Positions 10,866-19,115 are shown, numbered from the stretch's first letter. The stretch: 64,000 bases of DNA from Magnetospirillum sp. XM-1 (GCF_001511835.1 NZ_LN997848.1:1364001-1428000); one strand, 5' to 3'. Translations and numbers: made by a program. The notes: generated from the sequence alone by a model not told the origin.

Positions 10866-11243
10866 TTACAGGCCAAAGATCCAGGCCAGCAGGGTCAGCG
10901 CCACGGCGGCGCCCACGACCATGCGGCCCGACTTGTCGGCCTCGGCGATCTCGTAGCCACGGCCCTTGTCCCAGAACAGGTGACGGATGCCGTTGCACAG
11001 GTGATAGAACAGGGCGCCGGTCCAGCCGAACAGCACCAGCTTGCCCAGCCACGAGCCGAGCACGGCCTGGGCGTGACCATAGGCGACGGGGCCATAGGCG
11101 GCCGAGGCCAGCCAATAGGCCAGCACGACGGTGCCGACCGCCAGCGCGATGCCGGTGATGCGGTGGGTGATGGACAGGATGGCCGTGAACGGCATCCTGT
11201 AAACCTGGATATGAGGCGAAAGCGGCCGGGTGCGCGTTGTCAT
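10866..11243 (-). CDS. sdhC: Succinate dehydrogenase cytochrome b556 subunit
   Basis: SdhC (125 residues) is the other membrane anchor of complex II. It shows the family signature RPLSPHIQVYR at the N-terminus, SITHRITGIAL around residue 25-35, and a second membrane His in LFYHLCNGIRHLFWD, a haem-ligand region. Three hydrophobic segments are visible. The ATG at 11243 is chosen because the family starts just before RPLSPH. It is the first gene of the operon, with about 260 bases of upstream non-coding DNA that includes the shared 19-bp element. Confidence 0.94.
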   Translation of the reverse strand: MTTRTRPLSPHIQVYRMPFTAILSITHRITGIALAVGTVVLAYWLASAAYGPVAYGHAQAVLGSWLGKLVLFGWTGALFYHLCNGIRHLFWDKGRGYEIAEADKSGRMVVGAAVALTLLAWIFGL

Positions 11244-11363
11244 GGCAATAGCCCCTGAAATACGGACGACGAGGGCCTTGTATCGGCCCTTTGCGGCGAT
11301 GCGGTGTAGGTGTTTAGCCCCTCGGGCCCTCGGAGTCAACGATAGGGACCACACTTTCCGGCG

Positions 11364-11382
11364 GGAAATCCTACCCGGAGGG
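11364..11382 (-). promoter_or_regulatory. 19-bp element shared with the mdh upstream region
   Basis: On the minus strand this reads CCCTCCGGGTAGGATTTCC, matching the element at 634-652 upstream of mdh in 18 of 19 positions. It lies about 120 bases upstream of the sdhC start and in the same orientation to its gene. The rest of 11244-11502 holds no gene. Confidence 0.45.
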
Positions 11383-11470
11383 AGTAGGGCCGAACGCCGG
11401 GCCGCGTGTGATACGGCGAAATGCCTGGGGTGAAGCGCTTTTAAGTGATGGCCGGCATTCGAAGGGGAGC

Positions 11471-11492
11471 GCGAGGGGACGGGGCCCCTCGC
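11471..11492 (-). terminator. Hairpin after the MaoC gene
   Basis: GCGAGGGG and CCCCTCGC form an 8-bp stem 11 bases past the stop of the MaoC-domain gene. No U-run follows, so termination here is only plausible. Confidence 0.4.
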
Positions 11493-11502
11493 ATCATCCG
11501 TC

Positions 11503-12579
11503 TTACTTCTTCCTGGGCATCAGCACGGTGTAGTCGAAGTCCAGCACCACGGCGGGGTCGAAGTCCTTGCCGTTTTCCGCCTTGAAGGGGAAGCCGGCGC
11601 AAGGCTGGTTCTTGGTGGCGACCAGGCGCAGCCTGAGCGCGCCCACGTCCTTGCGCCCCGGCACCTCGATCTTCTCCAGCACTTCGGTCCAGGCGTGGAT
11701 GGTGTCGCCGGCGAAGGTGGGGTTGGTGTGGCGTCCGCCGTTGATGGCGACGATCTTGAAGGCGTTGCCCAACCCGTTGAACGAAAGCGCCCGGGCCAGG
11801 CTGATGATGTGGCCGCCATAGATCAGGCGGCGGCCGAAGCGGCCCTGGCCCTCGGTGTACTGGTTGAAGTGGACCTTGGCGGTGTTCTGCCACAGCCGGG
11901 TCGCCATCATGTGTTCGGCTTCCTCGATGGTCATGCCGTCCACATGGTCGATCTTCTCGCCCACCGCGTAGTCGTCCCACAGATGCGGGCTGCCGGCCAG
12001 GACGGTGTCGTAGGAGCCCAGCTTCAGCCCCTCGGGGATCACCAGATCGGCGGCGGCGACGGCGGCGGCCAGGTCCGGCACCTTCTCCTCGGCGACGGCG
12101 GCGTTCTGGTCGCGCTTACGCACCATCACCCAGCGCACGTATTCCACCACCATCTCGTGGAGCTGGTTGGTGCCCACCGAGCGGACATAGACCACGCCGG
12201 TCTGCTTGTTGGAATTTTCCTTCAGCCCGATCACCGTCGAGGTGGTGGTGATGGTGTCGCCGGGATAGACCATCTCGCCGAAGCGGCCGACGGCATAGCC
12301 CAGGTTGGCGACGGCGTTGAGGCTGATGTCGGGCACGGTCTTGCCGAACACCACGTGGAAGGCCAGCAGGTCGTCGACGGGGGCGATGTGGCCCATGTTC
12401 TCGGCGGCGAGGCCCAGCGACTTGGCGAACTCGGCCGAGGAATTGACGGCGAAGCGCGAGCCGTACAGCGCGGTGTACATGGCCACGTCACCGGCGGTGA
12501 CGGTGCGCGGCGTGGCGTGGTTGATCACCTGGCCGAGGCGGAAGTCCTCGAAGAAATTGCCGGCGTTGGTCTTGGTCAT
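11503..12579 (-). CDS. MaoC-family double-hotdog hydratase, probably mesaconyl-CoA/beta-methylmalyl-CoA hydratase
   Basis: The 358-residue protein has two MaoC-like hotdog halves, the size and layout of mesaconyl-CoA hydratase. That enzyme interconverts mesaconyl-CoA and beta-methylmalyl-CoA in the ethylmalonyl-CoA pathway of acetate assimilation. The first half contains FEDFRLGQVINHATPRTV and the second FGRRLIYGGHIISLARALS, typical of acyl-CoA hydratases. The start is ATG 12579; the longer frame reads through a REP-like repeat (12600-12659) and is rejected. The upstream neighbour encodes a CitE-like malyl-CoA enzyme, which acts on the adjacent metabolite and supports the assignment. Substrate specificity is inferred. 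Confidence 0.82.
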   Translation of the reverse strand: MTKTNAGNFFEDFRLGQVINHATPRTVTAGDVAMYTALYGSRFAVNSSAEFAKSLGLAAENMGHIAPVDDLLAFHVVFGKTVPDISLNAVANLGYAVGRFGEMVYPGDTITTTSTVIGLKENSNKQTGVVYVRSVGTNQLHEMVVEYVRWVMVRKRDQNAAVAEEKVPDLAAAVAAADLVIPEGLKLGSYDTVLAGSPHLWDDYAVGEKIDHVDGMTIEEAEHMMATRLWQNTAKVHFNQYTEGQGRFGRRLIYGGHIISLARALSFNGLGNAFKIVAINGGRHTNPTFAGDTIHAWTEVLEKIEVPGRKDVGALRLRLVATKNQPCAGFPFKAENGKDFDPAVVLDFDYTVLMPRKK

Positions 12580-12599
12580 TGGTGGAGCCTCTTTTTTCT

Positions 12600-12659
12600 C
12601 GTCACCCCCGGACTTGATCCGGGGGGCCATGGATGGCCGGGTCAAGCCCGGCCATGACG
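12600..12659 (+). repeat. REP-like double palindrome, copy A (60 bp)
   Basis: Two imperfect hairpin units, CCCCCGGACTTGATCCGGGGG and TGGCCGGGTCAAGCCCGGCCA, are bounded by CGTCA at the left and TGACG at the right. This copy is the exact reverse complement of the one at 25094-25153 over all 60 bases. It occupies the gap between the MaoC and CitE-like genes. Confidence 0.9.
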
Positions 12660-12691
12660 GTTTGAAATGGTGATGGCCTGACTTGCCCTTC

Positions 12692-13564
12692 TCAGGCCAT
12701 GGCGGCGATCTGGTCGGCGAGCGCCACGATGCGCCGCGCGTTCTCCACGTGCAGGTTCTCGATCAGCTTGCCGTCGACCACCACCACGCCCTTGCCGGCG
12801 GCCGAGGCCTCGGCGTGGGCGGCGATGATCTTCTTCGACCACTCGATTTCCTTTTCCGCCGGGGCGAAGACCCGGTTGGCGGCGTCAATGGTCTTGGGGT
12901 GGATCAGGGTCTTGCCGTCGAAGCCCAGCTCCAGGCCCTGCTGGCAGGAATAGGCGAAGCCCTCGTCGTCGTTGAGGTCGAGATAGACGCCGTCCAGCGC
13001 GGCGAGGCCATAGGCGCGCGCCGCCAGCAGGCACAGCCCCAGGCTGGTGATCATGGGCAGCCGGTCGCGGGTGTGGGCGCAGTGCAGGTCCTTGGCCAGG
13101 TCCGAGGTGCCCATGACGAAGCCGCCCATGCGGGGGCTGGACCCGGCGATCTCTTCGGCGCGCAGCATGCCGCGCGGTGTCTCCATCATGCACCAGATGG
13201 CCATGTCGGCAGGTGCGCCGTTGGCGACCATGATGGCTTCCACCTGACGCACGGTGTCGGCGCTTTCCACCTTGGGGATCAGCACGGCGTGGGCGCCCGA
13301 CTGGGCGGCGGCGGCCACGTCGGCCTGGCCCCAGGGAGTGGCGAGCGAATTGACGCGCACCAGCAATTCGCGGGCGCCGTAGCCGCCGGCCTTGACCGCG
13401 TCGACCACTTGGGCACGGGCCTCTTCCTTGGCGTCGGGGGCGACCGCGTCCTCGAGATCGAGGATCAGGCCGTCGGCGGGGAGCGTCCGGGCCTTTTCCA
13501 GGGCGCGCGGATTGGAACCGGGCATGTAGAGGACGGAACGGCGGGGCCGCGCGGTGGTCGCCAT
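12692..13564 (-). CDS. CitE/HpcH-family malyl-CoA enzyme: (3S)-malyl-CoA thioesterase or malyl/methylmalyl-CoA lyase
   Basis: The 290-residue TIM-barrel protein belongs to the CitE-like branch of the HpcH/HpaI aldolases. Landmarks are RRSVLYMPGSNPRALEKA, the metal/acid patch LILDLEDAV, the metal-ligand Glu in MMETPRG, MGTSDLAKDL, and FDGKTLIHPKTIDAAN. From memory the sequence is closer to Rhodobacter Mcl2, a (3S)-malyl-CoA thioesterase, than to Mcl1, the reversible malyl-CoA/beta-methylmalyl-CoA lyase. GGGAG lies eight bases before ATG 13564. With the MaoC hydratase downstream it forms a two-gene ethylmalonyl-CoA pathway unit. Lyase versus thioesterase cannot be settled by reading. Confidence 0.82.
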   Translation of the reverse strand: MATTARPRRSVLYMPGSNPRALEKARTLPADGLILDLEDAVAPDAKEEARAQVVDAVKAGGYGARELLVRVNSLATPWGQADVAAAAQSGAHAVLIPKVESADTVRQVEAIMVANGAPADMAIWCMMETPRGMLRAEEIAGSSPRMGGFVMGTSDLAKDLHCAHTRDRLPMITSLGLCLLAARAYGLAALDGVYLDLNDDEGFAYSCQQGLELGFDGKTLIHPKTIDAANRVFAPAEKEIEWSKKIIAAHAEASAAGKGVVVVDGKLIENLHVENARRIVALADQIAAMA

Positions 13565-13655
13565 GGACGAAACTCCCAAAAGTGACAAAAGGCGGGGCAG
13601 ACTACCCGATGGTCCGGTTGCGGCGCAACATTGCATCGTCTATACCGGCCTGGAC

Positions 13656-14507
13656 ATGAAGATTCTTTCTTTCCAATCGGCGGTGGCCTACGGGCACGTG
13701 GGCAATTCCGCCGCCATCTTCGCCCTGCAGCGCCTGGGGCTGGAGGCGTGCCCGGTGGACACCGTGCAGTTCTCCAACCATCCCGGCTACGGCGCCTGGC
13801 GGGGCGGTGCCCATCCGGCCCAGGCCCTGCGCGACGTGGTGGACGGGTTGGAGGCGGCCGGACTGCTGGAAGCCTTCGGGGCGGTGCTGTCCGGTTATCT
13901 GGGACTGGCCGAGACCGGCGATGTGGTGGCCGACGCGGTGCGCCGCCTGCGCGGCATCCATCCCGCCGCCCTTTATGTCTGCGACCCGGTGATGGGCGAC
14001 GAGGGGGGCGGCCTGTACGTGGCCGAGGGCATTCCCCGGGTCTTCGCCGAGGTTCTGGCCCCCCTGGCCGACATCGTCACGCCCAATTGCTTCGAGCTGG
14101 GCGTGCTGGCCGGGCGGCCCATCGGCACCACCGAGGACGCCATCTGGGCCGCGCGCCGGCTGATGGAGCGGGGAACGAAGGCGGTGGTCGCCACCAGCCT
14201 GCCGGCGGGCGACGGCATGATCGGCTGCCTGGCGGTGAACGCCGAGGGCGCCTGGATCGTGCGCACCCCCCGGCTGCGCTTCCCCACGCCGCCCAACGGC
14301 GGCGGCGACACCTTGTCGGCGCTGCTGCTGGCCCACCTCATCAAGGGCCGCGACCTGCCCGAGGCCCTGTCCATGGCGGTGTCCAGCCTCTACGGCGTGC
14401 TGGAGAAGACCCGTGCGGCCGGTGGCCGCGAACTGGCCCTGGTGGCGGGCCAGGACGAGATCGCCATTCCCACCCGGTTCTTCCCGCCCCTGCCGGTCAA
14501 GGGATAG
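13656..14507 (+). CDS. pdxY: Pyridoxal kinase
   Basis: This 283-residue PfkB/ribokinase-fold enzyme phosphorylates pyridoxal to the coenzyme PLP in the salvage pathway. It begins MKILSFQSAVAYGHVGN, the family's substrate-binding N-terminus, followed by CDPVMGD at about 109-115. The catalytic anion-hole motif NGGGDTLSALLL lies near residue 212-223. The length matches PdxY/PdxK. The start is ATG 13656; the region upstream is the divergent promoter shared with the CitE-like gene. A LysE-family gene follows. Confidence 0.92.
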   Translation: MKILSFQSAVAYGHVGNSAAIFALQRLGLEACPVDTVQFSNHPGYGAWRGGAHPAQALRDVVDGLEAAGLLEAFGAVLSGYLGLAETGDVVADAVRRLRGIHPAALYVCDPVMGDEGGGLYVAEGIPRVFAEVLAPLADIVTPNCFELGVLAGRPIGTTEDAIWAARRLMERGTKAVVATSLPAGDGMIGCLAVNAEGAWIVRTPRLRFPTPPNGGGDTLSALLLAHLIKGRDLPEALSMAVSSLYGVLEKTRAAGGRELALVAGQDEIAIPTRFFPPLPVKG

Positions 14508-14581
14508 TCCCGATCTCTTTCCTTGACCGGGGCAGGAGGTTGCGTCTTTCCTGGCGCCCCGTTTCCCGTCGAGGTCGCAAG

Positions 14582-15205
14582 GTGGAATCCGTCATCCCGT
14601 TCCTGCGCGGAATCGCCATCGGTTTCGCCATCGCCGCGCCCATCGGGCCGGTGGGCATCCTGTGCATCCGGAAGGCGCTGGCCGACGGGCGGATGGCCGC
14701 TTTCGTCGCCGGGCTGGGGGCGGCGGTGGCCGATACCCTGTTCGGCGCGGTGGCGGCCTTCGGCATCGGCGCGGTGATGAGCTTCATCGACGGCCAGATG
14801 GTGACGCTGAAGGTGGTCGGCGGGGTGTTCATGCTGGGCCTCGGCGTTCATACCTGGCGCTCGGCGGCGGTCATGGTGGAGGCCGAACCGGGCAAGGGCC
14901 CCGGCATGGCCCGGGACTTCCTGTCCACCTTCGCCATCACCATCACCAATCCCGGCACGATCTTCGGGGTGGCCGGCGTCTTCGCCGCGCTGGGGCCCAT
15001 GGGGCGTCCCGGCATCGGTGTGCCGACCATCCTGCTGGTGGCGGGAATCTTCGTCGGCTCGTCCCTGTGGTGGCTGACCCTGTCGGCCCTGGCCTCGGCG
15101 GCGCGCGACCGCTTCACGCCAGAGCGCATGCGCCGGTTCAACCACCTGTCGGGCGCCATGCTGATGGTGTTCGGAGCCGCCGCGCTGGGCAGCCTATTGC
15201 TGTAG
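14582..15205 (+). CDS. LysE/RhtB-family amino-acid exporter
   Basis: This is a 207-residue hydrophobic protein with about five to six membrane segments. It has the family signature near the N-terminus (FAIAAPIGPVGILCIRKAL) and the conserved ITITNPGTI mid-protein motif, both typical of LysE/RhtB exporters in the inner membrane. The start is GTG 14582, chosen because GAGG lies seven bases upstream and the protein then begins at the usual family position; the open frame upstream overlaps pdxY and is spurious. Its 3' end overlaps the convergent GNAT gene by 12 bases. The exported substrate is unknown. Confidence 0.82.
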   Translation: MESVIPFLRGIAIGFAIAAPIGPVGILCIRKALADGRMAAFVAGLGAAVADTLFGAVAAFGIGAVMSFIDGQMVTLKVVGGVFMLGLGVHTWRSAAVMVEAEPGKGPGMARDFLSTFAITITNPGTIFGVAGVFAALGPMGRPGIGVPTILLVAGIFVGSSLWWLTLSALASAARDRFTPERMRRFNHLSGAMLMVFGAAALGSLLL

Positions 15206-15670
15206 GCGGCGGCGCAGCAGAATTTCGCCTATCCCCGGCTGGACCAGCCCGTCCAGTCCCACGATCTCGGCGAAGCCGTGACGGGCGTAGAAGGCCCGCG
15301 CCGGGGCGTTGAAGTCCGAGACGCAGGCCCACAGGTTGGGGGCGATCTCGGCGGCGTGCCGGGCGGCCCAGTTCATGGCGGCGCCGCCCAGGCCGTTTCC
15401 CTGGAAACCGGGCAGGACGGCGAACAGCTCGATATAAGGGCCGCGCAGCCAGGGTGAGCGCCGCGCCAGCAGGCCGGCGATTGTGCCATTGCGCTCGATC
15501 ACCCAGCGGGCGAGCGCGGGATCGTCGCGCCGCAGATAGCGTTCCAGGGCGGGCGCGCCATAGCCCAGCCGTGCCCAGGGGTCGATGGCCGCCAGGGCCT
15601 GGGCCAGGGGGGCGCAATCCGGGGCGTCCAGGGGGCGGAGCAGGCCGCCGTCCAGGGCGACGGGAGTCAT
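15194..15670 (-). CDS. GNAT-family N-acetyltransferase
   Basis: The 158-residue protein contains the acetyl-CoA-binding motif A as LPGFQGNGLGGAAMNWA (Q-x-x-G-x-G), preceded by a beta strand (YIELFAV). NAPARAFYARHGF, the usual motif B, follows. It probably acetylates a small molecule or a protein amine; the substrate is unknown. The ATG at 15670 overlaps the stop of the NodB-domain gene by four bases (ATGA). It is therefore the last gene of a three-gene run GST-deacetylase-GNAT. Confidence 0.85.
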   Translation of the reverse strand: MTPVALDGGLLRPLDAPDCAPLAQALAAIDPWARLGYGAPALERYLRRDDPALARWVIERNGTIAGLLARRSPWLRGPYIELFAVLPGFQGNGLGGAAMNWAARHAAEIAPNLWACVSDFNAPARAFYARHGFAEIVGLDGLVQPGIGEILLRRRLQQ

Positions 15671-16347
15671 GGCGGCAGCGCCTCCTCCAGCGGGACGAAG
15701 CGATACCCCTTGGCGCGCAAGCCGGCCAGGATGGCGGGAAGCGCCGGGCCGGTGGCTGGGGCGCGCCGGTTGACGTGGAAGATCAGGATGGCGCCGGGGC
15801 GGGTCTTGGACAGCACCCATTCGCTTAAGCGTTCGGGCGTCACGCCCCGGGCGGGATCGCCGGAGGGAAAGGTCCAGTGCACCACCTTGTGGCCGGTGGC
15901 CTCGACCTCGGCCAGGCTGCGGCCGTCATGGTCGCCGCCGGGAAAGCGGAAGAAGCGGGGCTTGCGGCCCGTCACCGCCTGGATGGCGGCATCGGCGTCC
16001 TCGACCTCGCTGCGGATGGCGGCGGCGTCGAAGCGCTCCATGTGGCGGGCGTGGTCCATGGAGTGGTTTTCCACCCGGACCAGCGGGCTGGCGGCCAGGG
16101 CCTTCAGCTCTTCGGCGTTGCGCCGGGCGAACAGGCCGGTGGCGAAGATGGTGTAGGGCACCTTCTCGGCGGCCAGGACGTCGAGAATGGTCCGGTCGAG
16201 ATAGGCCGGCTGGCCCTTGGCCTCGCAGGCGTCGAAGGTCAGCGCCACCAGCTTGTCGGCGGTGGGCAGCCGCTCGATCACCTCGGCCCGGACGGGGGCG
16301 GCGAGGAGGAGAAGGAGAGCGAGGAGCCTAGAAATCCGGGTTGGCAT
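15667..16347 (-). CDS. Exported polysaccharide deacetylase (NodB domain)
   Basis: The 226-residue protein has a signal peptide (LLALLLLLAAPVRA) and a NodB carbohydrate-esterase-4 domain. Motif 1 is LTFDACEAKG, where the usual second Asp of TFDD is Ala, as in a recognised subset. Motif 2 is HSMDH with two metal His, and motif 3 is RFFRFPGGD. It should remove N-acetyl groups from an envelope or secreted polysaccharide in the periplasm. Its start overlaps the GST gene by 20 bases. The altered motif 1 could affect metal binding, so activity is likely but not certain. Confidence 0.82.
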   Translation of the reverse strand: MPTRISRLLALLLLLAAPVRAEVIERLPTADKLVALTFDACEAKGQPAYLDRTILDVLAAEKVPYTIFATGLFARRNAEELKALAASPLVRVENHSMDHARHMERFDAAAIRSEVEDADAAIQAVTGRKPRFFRFPGGDHDGRSLAEVEATGHKVVHWTFPSGDPARGVTPERLSEWVLSKTRPGAILIFHVNRRAPATGPALPAILAGLRAKGYRFVPLEEALPP

Positions 16348-16999
16348 AGTGCCGGGGCGGGACCAGGCCGGGCAGGTGGTCGGCCAGCAGCACACGGAAG
16401 CTGGGCCGCGACTTGACGCGGGCGTACCAGTCCTTGGCCGGGGCGTGCTGGTCCCACGGCACGTCGCCCACGTAATCCACGGCGGAAATCTGGGCGGCGG
16501 CGGCGATGTCGGCCAGGGTGAACACGCCGCCGGCCAGATAGCCGTGGCGCTCGGCCAACCGGCCCACATAGTCCAGATGCTGGTGGATATGGGCGTAGCC
16601 GGCGCGGATGCGGCGCGAATCCGGCTCGTTCTTGCCCGATTCCAGGCGCTTGAACACCTTTTCCCCCACCAGATGGTCGGTGACCTCGGCGTGGAACTTC
16701 TGCCCGAACCAGGCGACCAGACGCCGCACGTCGGCGCGGGCCAGGGCTTCGGCGGGCAGCAGCGGCGTTTCGCGGCTGGTCTCTTCCAGGTATTCGACGA
16801 TGGCGGTGGAATCGGCCAGGGCGGAGCCGTCGTCCTCGACCAGCACGGGCAGCTGGCCCGCCGGATTGAGGGCGAGGAACTCGGGCCGACGCTCCCAGGT
16901 CTTTTCGATCTGGGGCTCGAAATCCAGCTTCTTCTCGGCGAGCACGACGCGCACGAGGCGCGAGAAGGGGCAGAGCGGGTGATGGTAAAGGGTCCTCAT
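16328..16999 (-). CDS. Glutathione S-transferase family protein
   Basis: The 223-residue protein has an N-terminal thioredoxin-like domain with YHHPLCPFSRLVR (a Cys-Pro-Phe-Ser active-site region) and the glutathione-binding NPAGQLPVLVEDDG and ADSTAIVEYLE motifs. The C-terminal helical domain includes GGVFTLADIAAAA, the usual N-capping motif. It probably conjugates or reduces electrophiles with glutathione in the cytoplasm. It is the first gene of a run with the deacetylase and GNAT genes. Confidence 0.88.
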   Translation of the reverse strand: MRTLYHHPLCPFSRLVRVVLAEKKLDFEPQIEKTWERRPEFLALNPAGQLPVLVEDDGSALADSTAIVEYLEETSRETPLLPAEALARADVRRLVAWFGQKFHAEVTDHLVGEKVFKRLESGKNEPDSRRIRAGYAHIHQHLDYVGRLAERHGYLAGGVFTLADIAAAAQISAVDYVGDVPWDQHAPAKDWYARVKSRPSFRVLLADHLPGLVPPRHYANPDF

Positions 17000-17135
17000 G
17001 CGTCTCTTTTACCGCTTTTCCCGCAACGAGAATAGAGGGTGGTCGCCCCATATGAACATTTCTTAAACAGTAGGCGCCCTTGACCTTTGCGGGCGGCTTC
17101 TGCACCCTGTCGCATCCTCCGCCGGAGCCCGTATC

Positions 17136-17990
17136 ATGGCCTTCCTCGACCACATCCGCGTCTGCAACCGCCACGACCTGGCCAAGTTCCGGCCGTTCTC
17201 GGTGGAGGGCAAGTGGATCGGCTGGGTCCGCCACGACGTGGCCCAGCGCCTCGCCGCCTTTCCCGAGGCCTTCCGGGTGTCCATCGAAGGCGTCAGCCTC
17301 CATCCGGCGCTGGCCACGCCAGAGGCGCGCAGCAACGCCATCGACGAGGTGGCCCGCGAACTGGCCGAGGATTGGGGCACGCCGAAATTGCGGGGCGAGC
17401 GCTACCGGGTCTCGGCCCGCTTCGGCGATCCGGCCCTGATGAGCATCGACCGGGGCGTGGTCAGCCTGTTCGGCATCCGCGCCTATGGCGTCCACGTCAA
17501 CGGAATGGTGCGCCGTCCCGACGGCCTTCACCTGTGGATCGGCCGCCGCGCCAAGGACAAGAGCGTGGCGCCGGGCAAGCTGGACAACATGGTGGCCGGC
17601 GGCCAGCCCAGCGACCTGTCACTGGCCGACAACCTGATCAAGGAAGCGGCCGAGGAGGCCGACATTCCGGCGGCGCTGGCCGCCACCGCGCGCCCCGTCG
17701 GCGTGGTCTCCTATTGCCTCGAGGATGAGTGGGGCCTCAAGCCCGACGTGATGTTCTGCTACGACCTGGAGGTCCCCGAGAGCTTCACGCCGCGCAACAC
17801 CGACGGCGAGCTGCAGGGCTTCACCCTGATGCCGGTGGCCGAGGTGGCCCGTCTGGTCAAGGACACCGACGAGTTCAAGTTCAACGTCAATCTGGTGATC
17901 ATCGACTTCCTGATCCGCCACGGCCTGATCTCGCCCGATGTCGAGCACGATTACGTCGATCTGGTGAGCGGGCTCAGGAAGGGCGGGTGA
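17136..17990 (+). CDS. NUDIX hydrolase with DUF4743 N-terminal domain
   Basis: The 284-residue protein resembles the NUDIX family related to fungal and plant thiamine-pyrophosphokinase-fused NUDIX proteins: a DUF4743 N-terminal half (1-120) followed by a NUDIX fold. The NUDIX helix is visible as LIKEAAEEADIP near residues 168-179. It has the EExxEE core, but Lys replaces the usual Arg and the G-x5-E part is divergent. This family is thought to hydrolyse damaged thiamine diphosphate. The ATG at 17136 is the first in frame. It is followed by a REP-like repeat and the heat-shock gene. Confidence 0.78.
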   Translation: MAFLDHIRVCNRHDLAKFRPFSVEGKWIGWVRHDVAQRLAAFPEAFRVSIEGVSLHPALATPEARSNAIDEVARELAEDWGTPKLRGERYRVSARFGDPALMSIDRGVVSLFGIRAYGVHVNGMVRRPDGLHLWIGRRAKDKSVAPGKLDNMVAGGQPSDLSLADNLIKEAAEEADIPAALAATARPVGVVSYCLEDEWGLKPDVMFCYDLEVPESFTPRNTDGELQGFTLMPVAEVARLVKDTDEFKFNVNLVIIDFLIRHGLISPDVEHDYVDLVSGLRKGG

Positions 17991-18042
17991 GAGTCTGTTT
18001 TCTCCCGAGATCGTCTTGCGTCAAATCCGGATCATCTCTTTG

Positions 18043-18104
18043 CGTCATGGCCGGGCTCGACCCGGGCATCCACGTGGATGCCCGGAACAAGTCCGGGCAT
18101 GACG
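18043..18104 (+). repeat. REP-like double palindrome, copy B (62 bp)
   Basis: The element runs from CGTCATGGCCGGG to CCGGGCATGACG with a central CATCCACGTGGATG. It has the same outline as the copies at 12600 and 25094, with two GC-rich hairpin units facing each other. It lies between the NUDIX gene and the Hsp20 promoter. Confidence 0.85.
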
Positions 18105-18168
18105 AGAGTGGATACGGTGCGGATTCACGGCTTGATGCTATGGGACGCCGGGTGAAAATACCGCTTCG

Positions 18169-18198
18169 CTTGACGATCCTTTAATTCCCCCCAAGATA
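18169..18198 (+). promoter_or_regulatory. Possible heat-shock (RpoH) promoter of hsp20
   Basis: CTTGAC at 18169-18174 is followed about 14 bases later by CCCCAAGAT at 18189-18197. This resembles the sigma-32 -35 (CTTGAA-like) and -10 (CCCCAT-like) boxes and lies some 70 bases before the Hsp20 start. A heat-shock promoter would be expected for this gene. Confidence 0.45.
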
Positions 18199-18268
18199 AT
18201 ATGATGAAGGGTGCCGATGACGGGCCCTTCCTTGGCGTACTCGCTCATGCCCGAGGAGAACGAAGATC

Positions 18269-18769
18269 ATGTCCCGTTTGTCCGCGTTCAATTCCCCGCT
18301 GCTGCTCGGCTTCGATCATTTCGACCGGCTGCTCGACCGCATCTCCAAAACCTCGCCCGAGGGCTATCCGCCCTACAACATCGAACAGATTTCCGAGAAC
18401 GGCCTGCGCATCACGCTGGCGGTGGCCGGGTTCTCGTGGGACGACCTGTCCGTGGCGCTCGAGGACAATCAGCTGGTCATCCGCGGGCGTCAGGCCGATG
18501 ACGAGGGCAGCCGCATCTTCATCCATCGCGGCATCGCGTCGCGCCAGTTCCAGCGCGCCTTCCTGCTGGCCGACGGCATGGAAGTCATGGGCGCGTCCTT
18601 GGACAACGGCCTGCTGCACGTCGACCTGATCCGCCGGGTGCCCGAGCCCAAGGTCCGCACCATTCCCATCGGACGGGCGGGCGAGGCGCCCCACACCATC
18701 ACCGTTTCCGCCGACGAAGCCTCGCCGGTGTCATCCCGGGCCAGAACCGGCCATAAGAGGGAGGTCTGA
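18269..18769 (+). CDS. Small heat-shock protein, Hsp20/alpha-crystallin family
   Basis: The 166-residue chaperone holds unfolding proteins in a refoldable state. An alpha-crystallin domain spans about residues 37-140, with NIEQISENGLRITLAVAGF and a C-terminal-side VRTIPI resembling the I-x-I anchoring motif. GAGGAG lies ten bases before ATG 18269. A DUF1150 gene follows after two bases, a pairing common in alphaproteobacteria, and a heat-shock-type promoter lies upstream. Confidence 0.92.
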   Translation: MSRLSAFNSPLLLGFDHFDRLLDRISKTSPEGYPPYNIEQISENGLRITLAVAGFSWDDLSVALEDNQLVIRGRQADDEGSRIFIHRGIASRQFQRAFLLADGMEVMGASLDNGLLHVDLIRRVPEPKVRTIPIGRAGEAPHTITVSADEASPVSSRARTGHKREV

Positions 18770-18771
18770 AC

Positions 18772-19005
18772 ATGAAGACCACGGATAACAGAAACTCCAT
18801 CATGGGCCATCACCTGATGAGCGCCACCGATTTCCTCAACTGGGGCATGCCAGCCGTCGCCTATTTCAAGCACGAGGACAATGGCGGGCAGGGCGGCTGG
18901 TCCATTCATGCCGCCGACGGCACGGTGATCGGCGCGGCGCCGTCGCGCGACACCGCCTTCGCCGCCATCGTCCAGCACGAGATGGAGCCCATGAGCGTGC
19001 ATTAG
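18772..19005 (+). CDS. DUF1150 family protein
   Basis: This 77-residue protein matches DUF1150, small proteins of unknown function that accompany hsp20 genes in alphaproteobacteria. It has no signal peptide or membrane segment. The ATG is two bases after the hsp20 stop, with GGAGG just upstream, so the pair is one operon. Co-expression with the chaperone under heat stress is expected. Confidence 0.82.
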   Translation: MKTTDNRNSIMGHHLMSATDFLNWGMPAVAYFKHEDNGGQGGWSIHAADGTVIGAAPSRDTAFAAIVQHEMEPMSVH

Positions 19006-19012
19006 CACGCTT

Positions 19013-19051
19013 GCGAAAAAGTCCTTCGCTACGCTCAGTGTACTTTTTCGC
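19013..19051. repeat. 10-bp inverted repeat downstream of DUF1150
   Basis: GCGAAAAAGT (19013-19022) and ACTTTTTCGC (19042-19051) are perfect inverted repeats with a 19-base loop. It may be a first terminator of the hsp20 operon or a dispersed element. Confidence 0.6.
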
Positions 19052-19066
19052 AGGAAGATCTAAGGA

Positions 19067-19110
19067 AAAGCCCGCGCTAGGGGCGGCCCGGCGCGCGGGC
19101 TTTGGCTTAT
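19067..19110 (+). terminator. Terminator of the hsp20 operon
   Basis: AAAGCCCGCGC and GCGCGGGCTTT (19067-19077 and 19093-19103) form an 11-bp stem whose 3' arm ends in TTT, followed by the T-rich GGCTTATTTG. It suits an intrinsic terminator for the plus-strand operon. Confidence 0.7.
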
Positions 19111-19115
19111 TTGTC

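Noticed and set aside
12580..12645. N-terminal extension of the MaoC gene
   Set aside because: It translates the REP-like repeat (MTRPSMAPRIKSGGD), which also appears in the same form at 25108 where no such gene exists.
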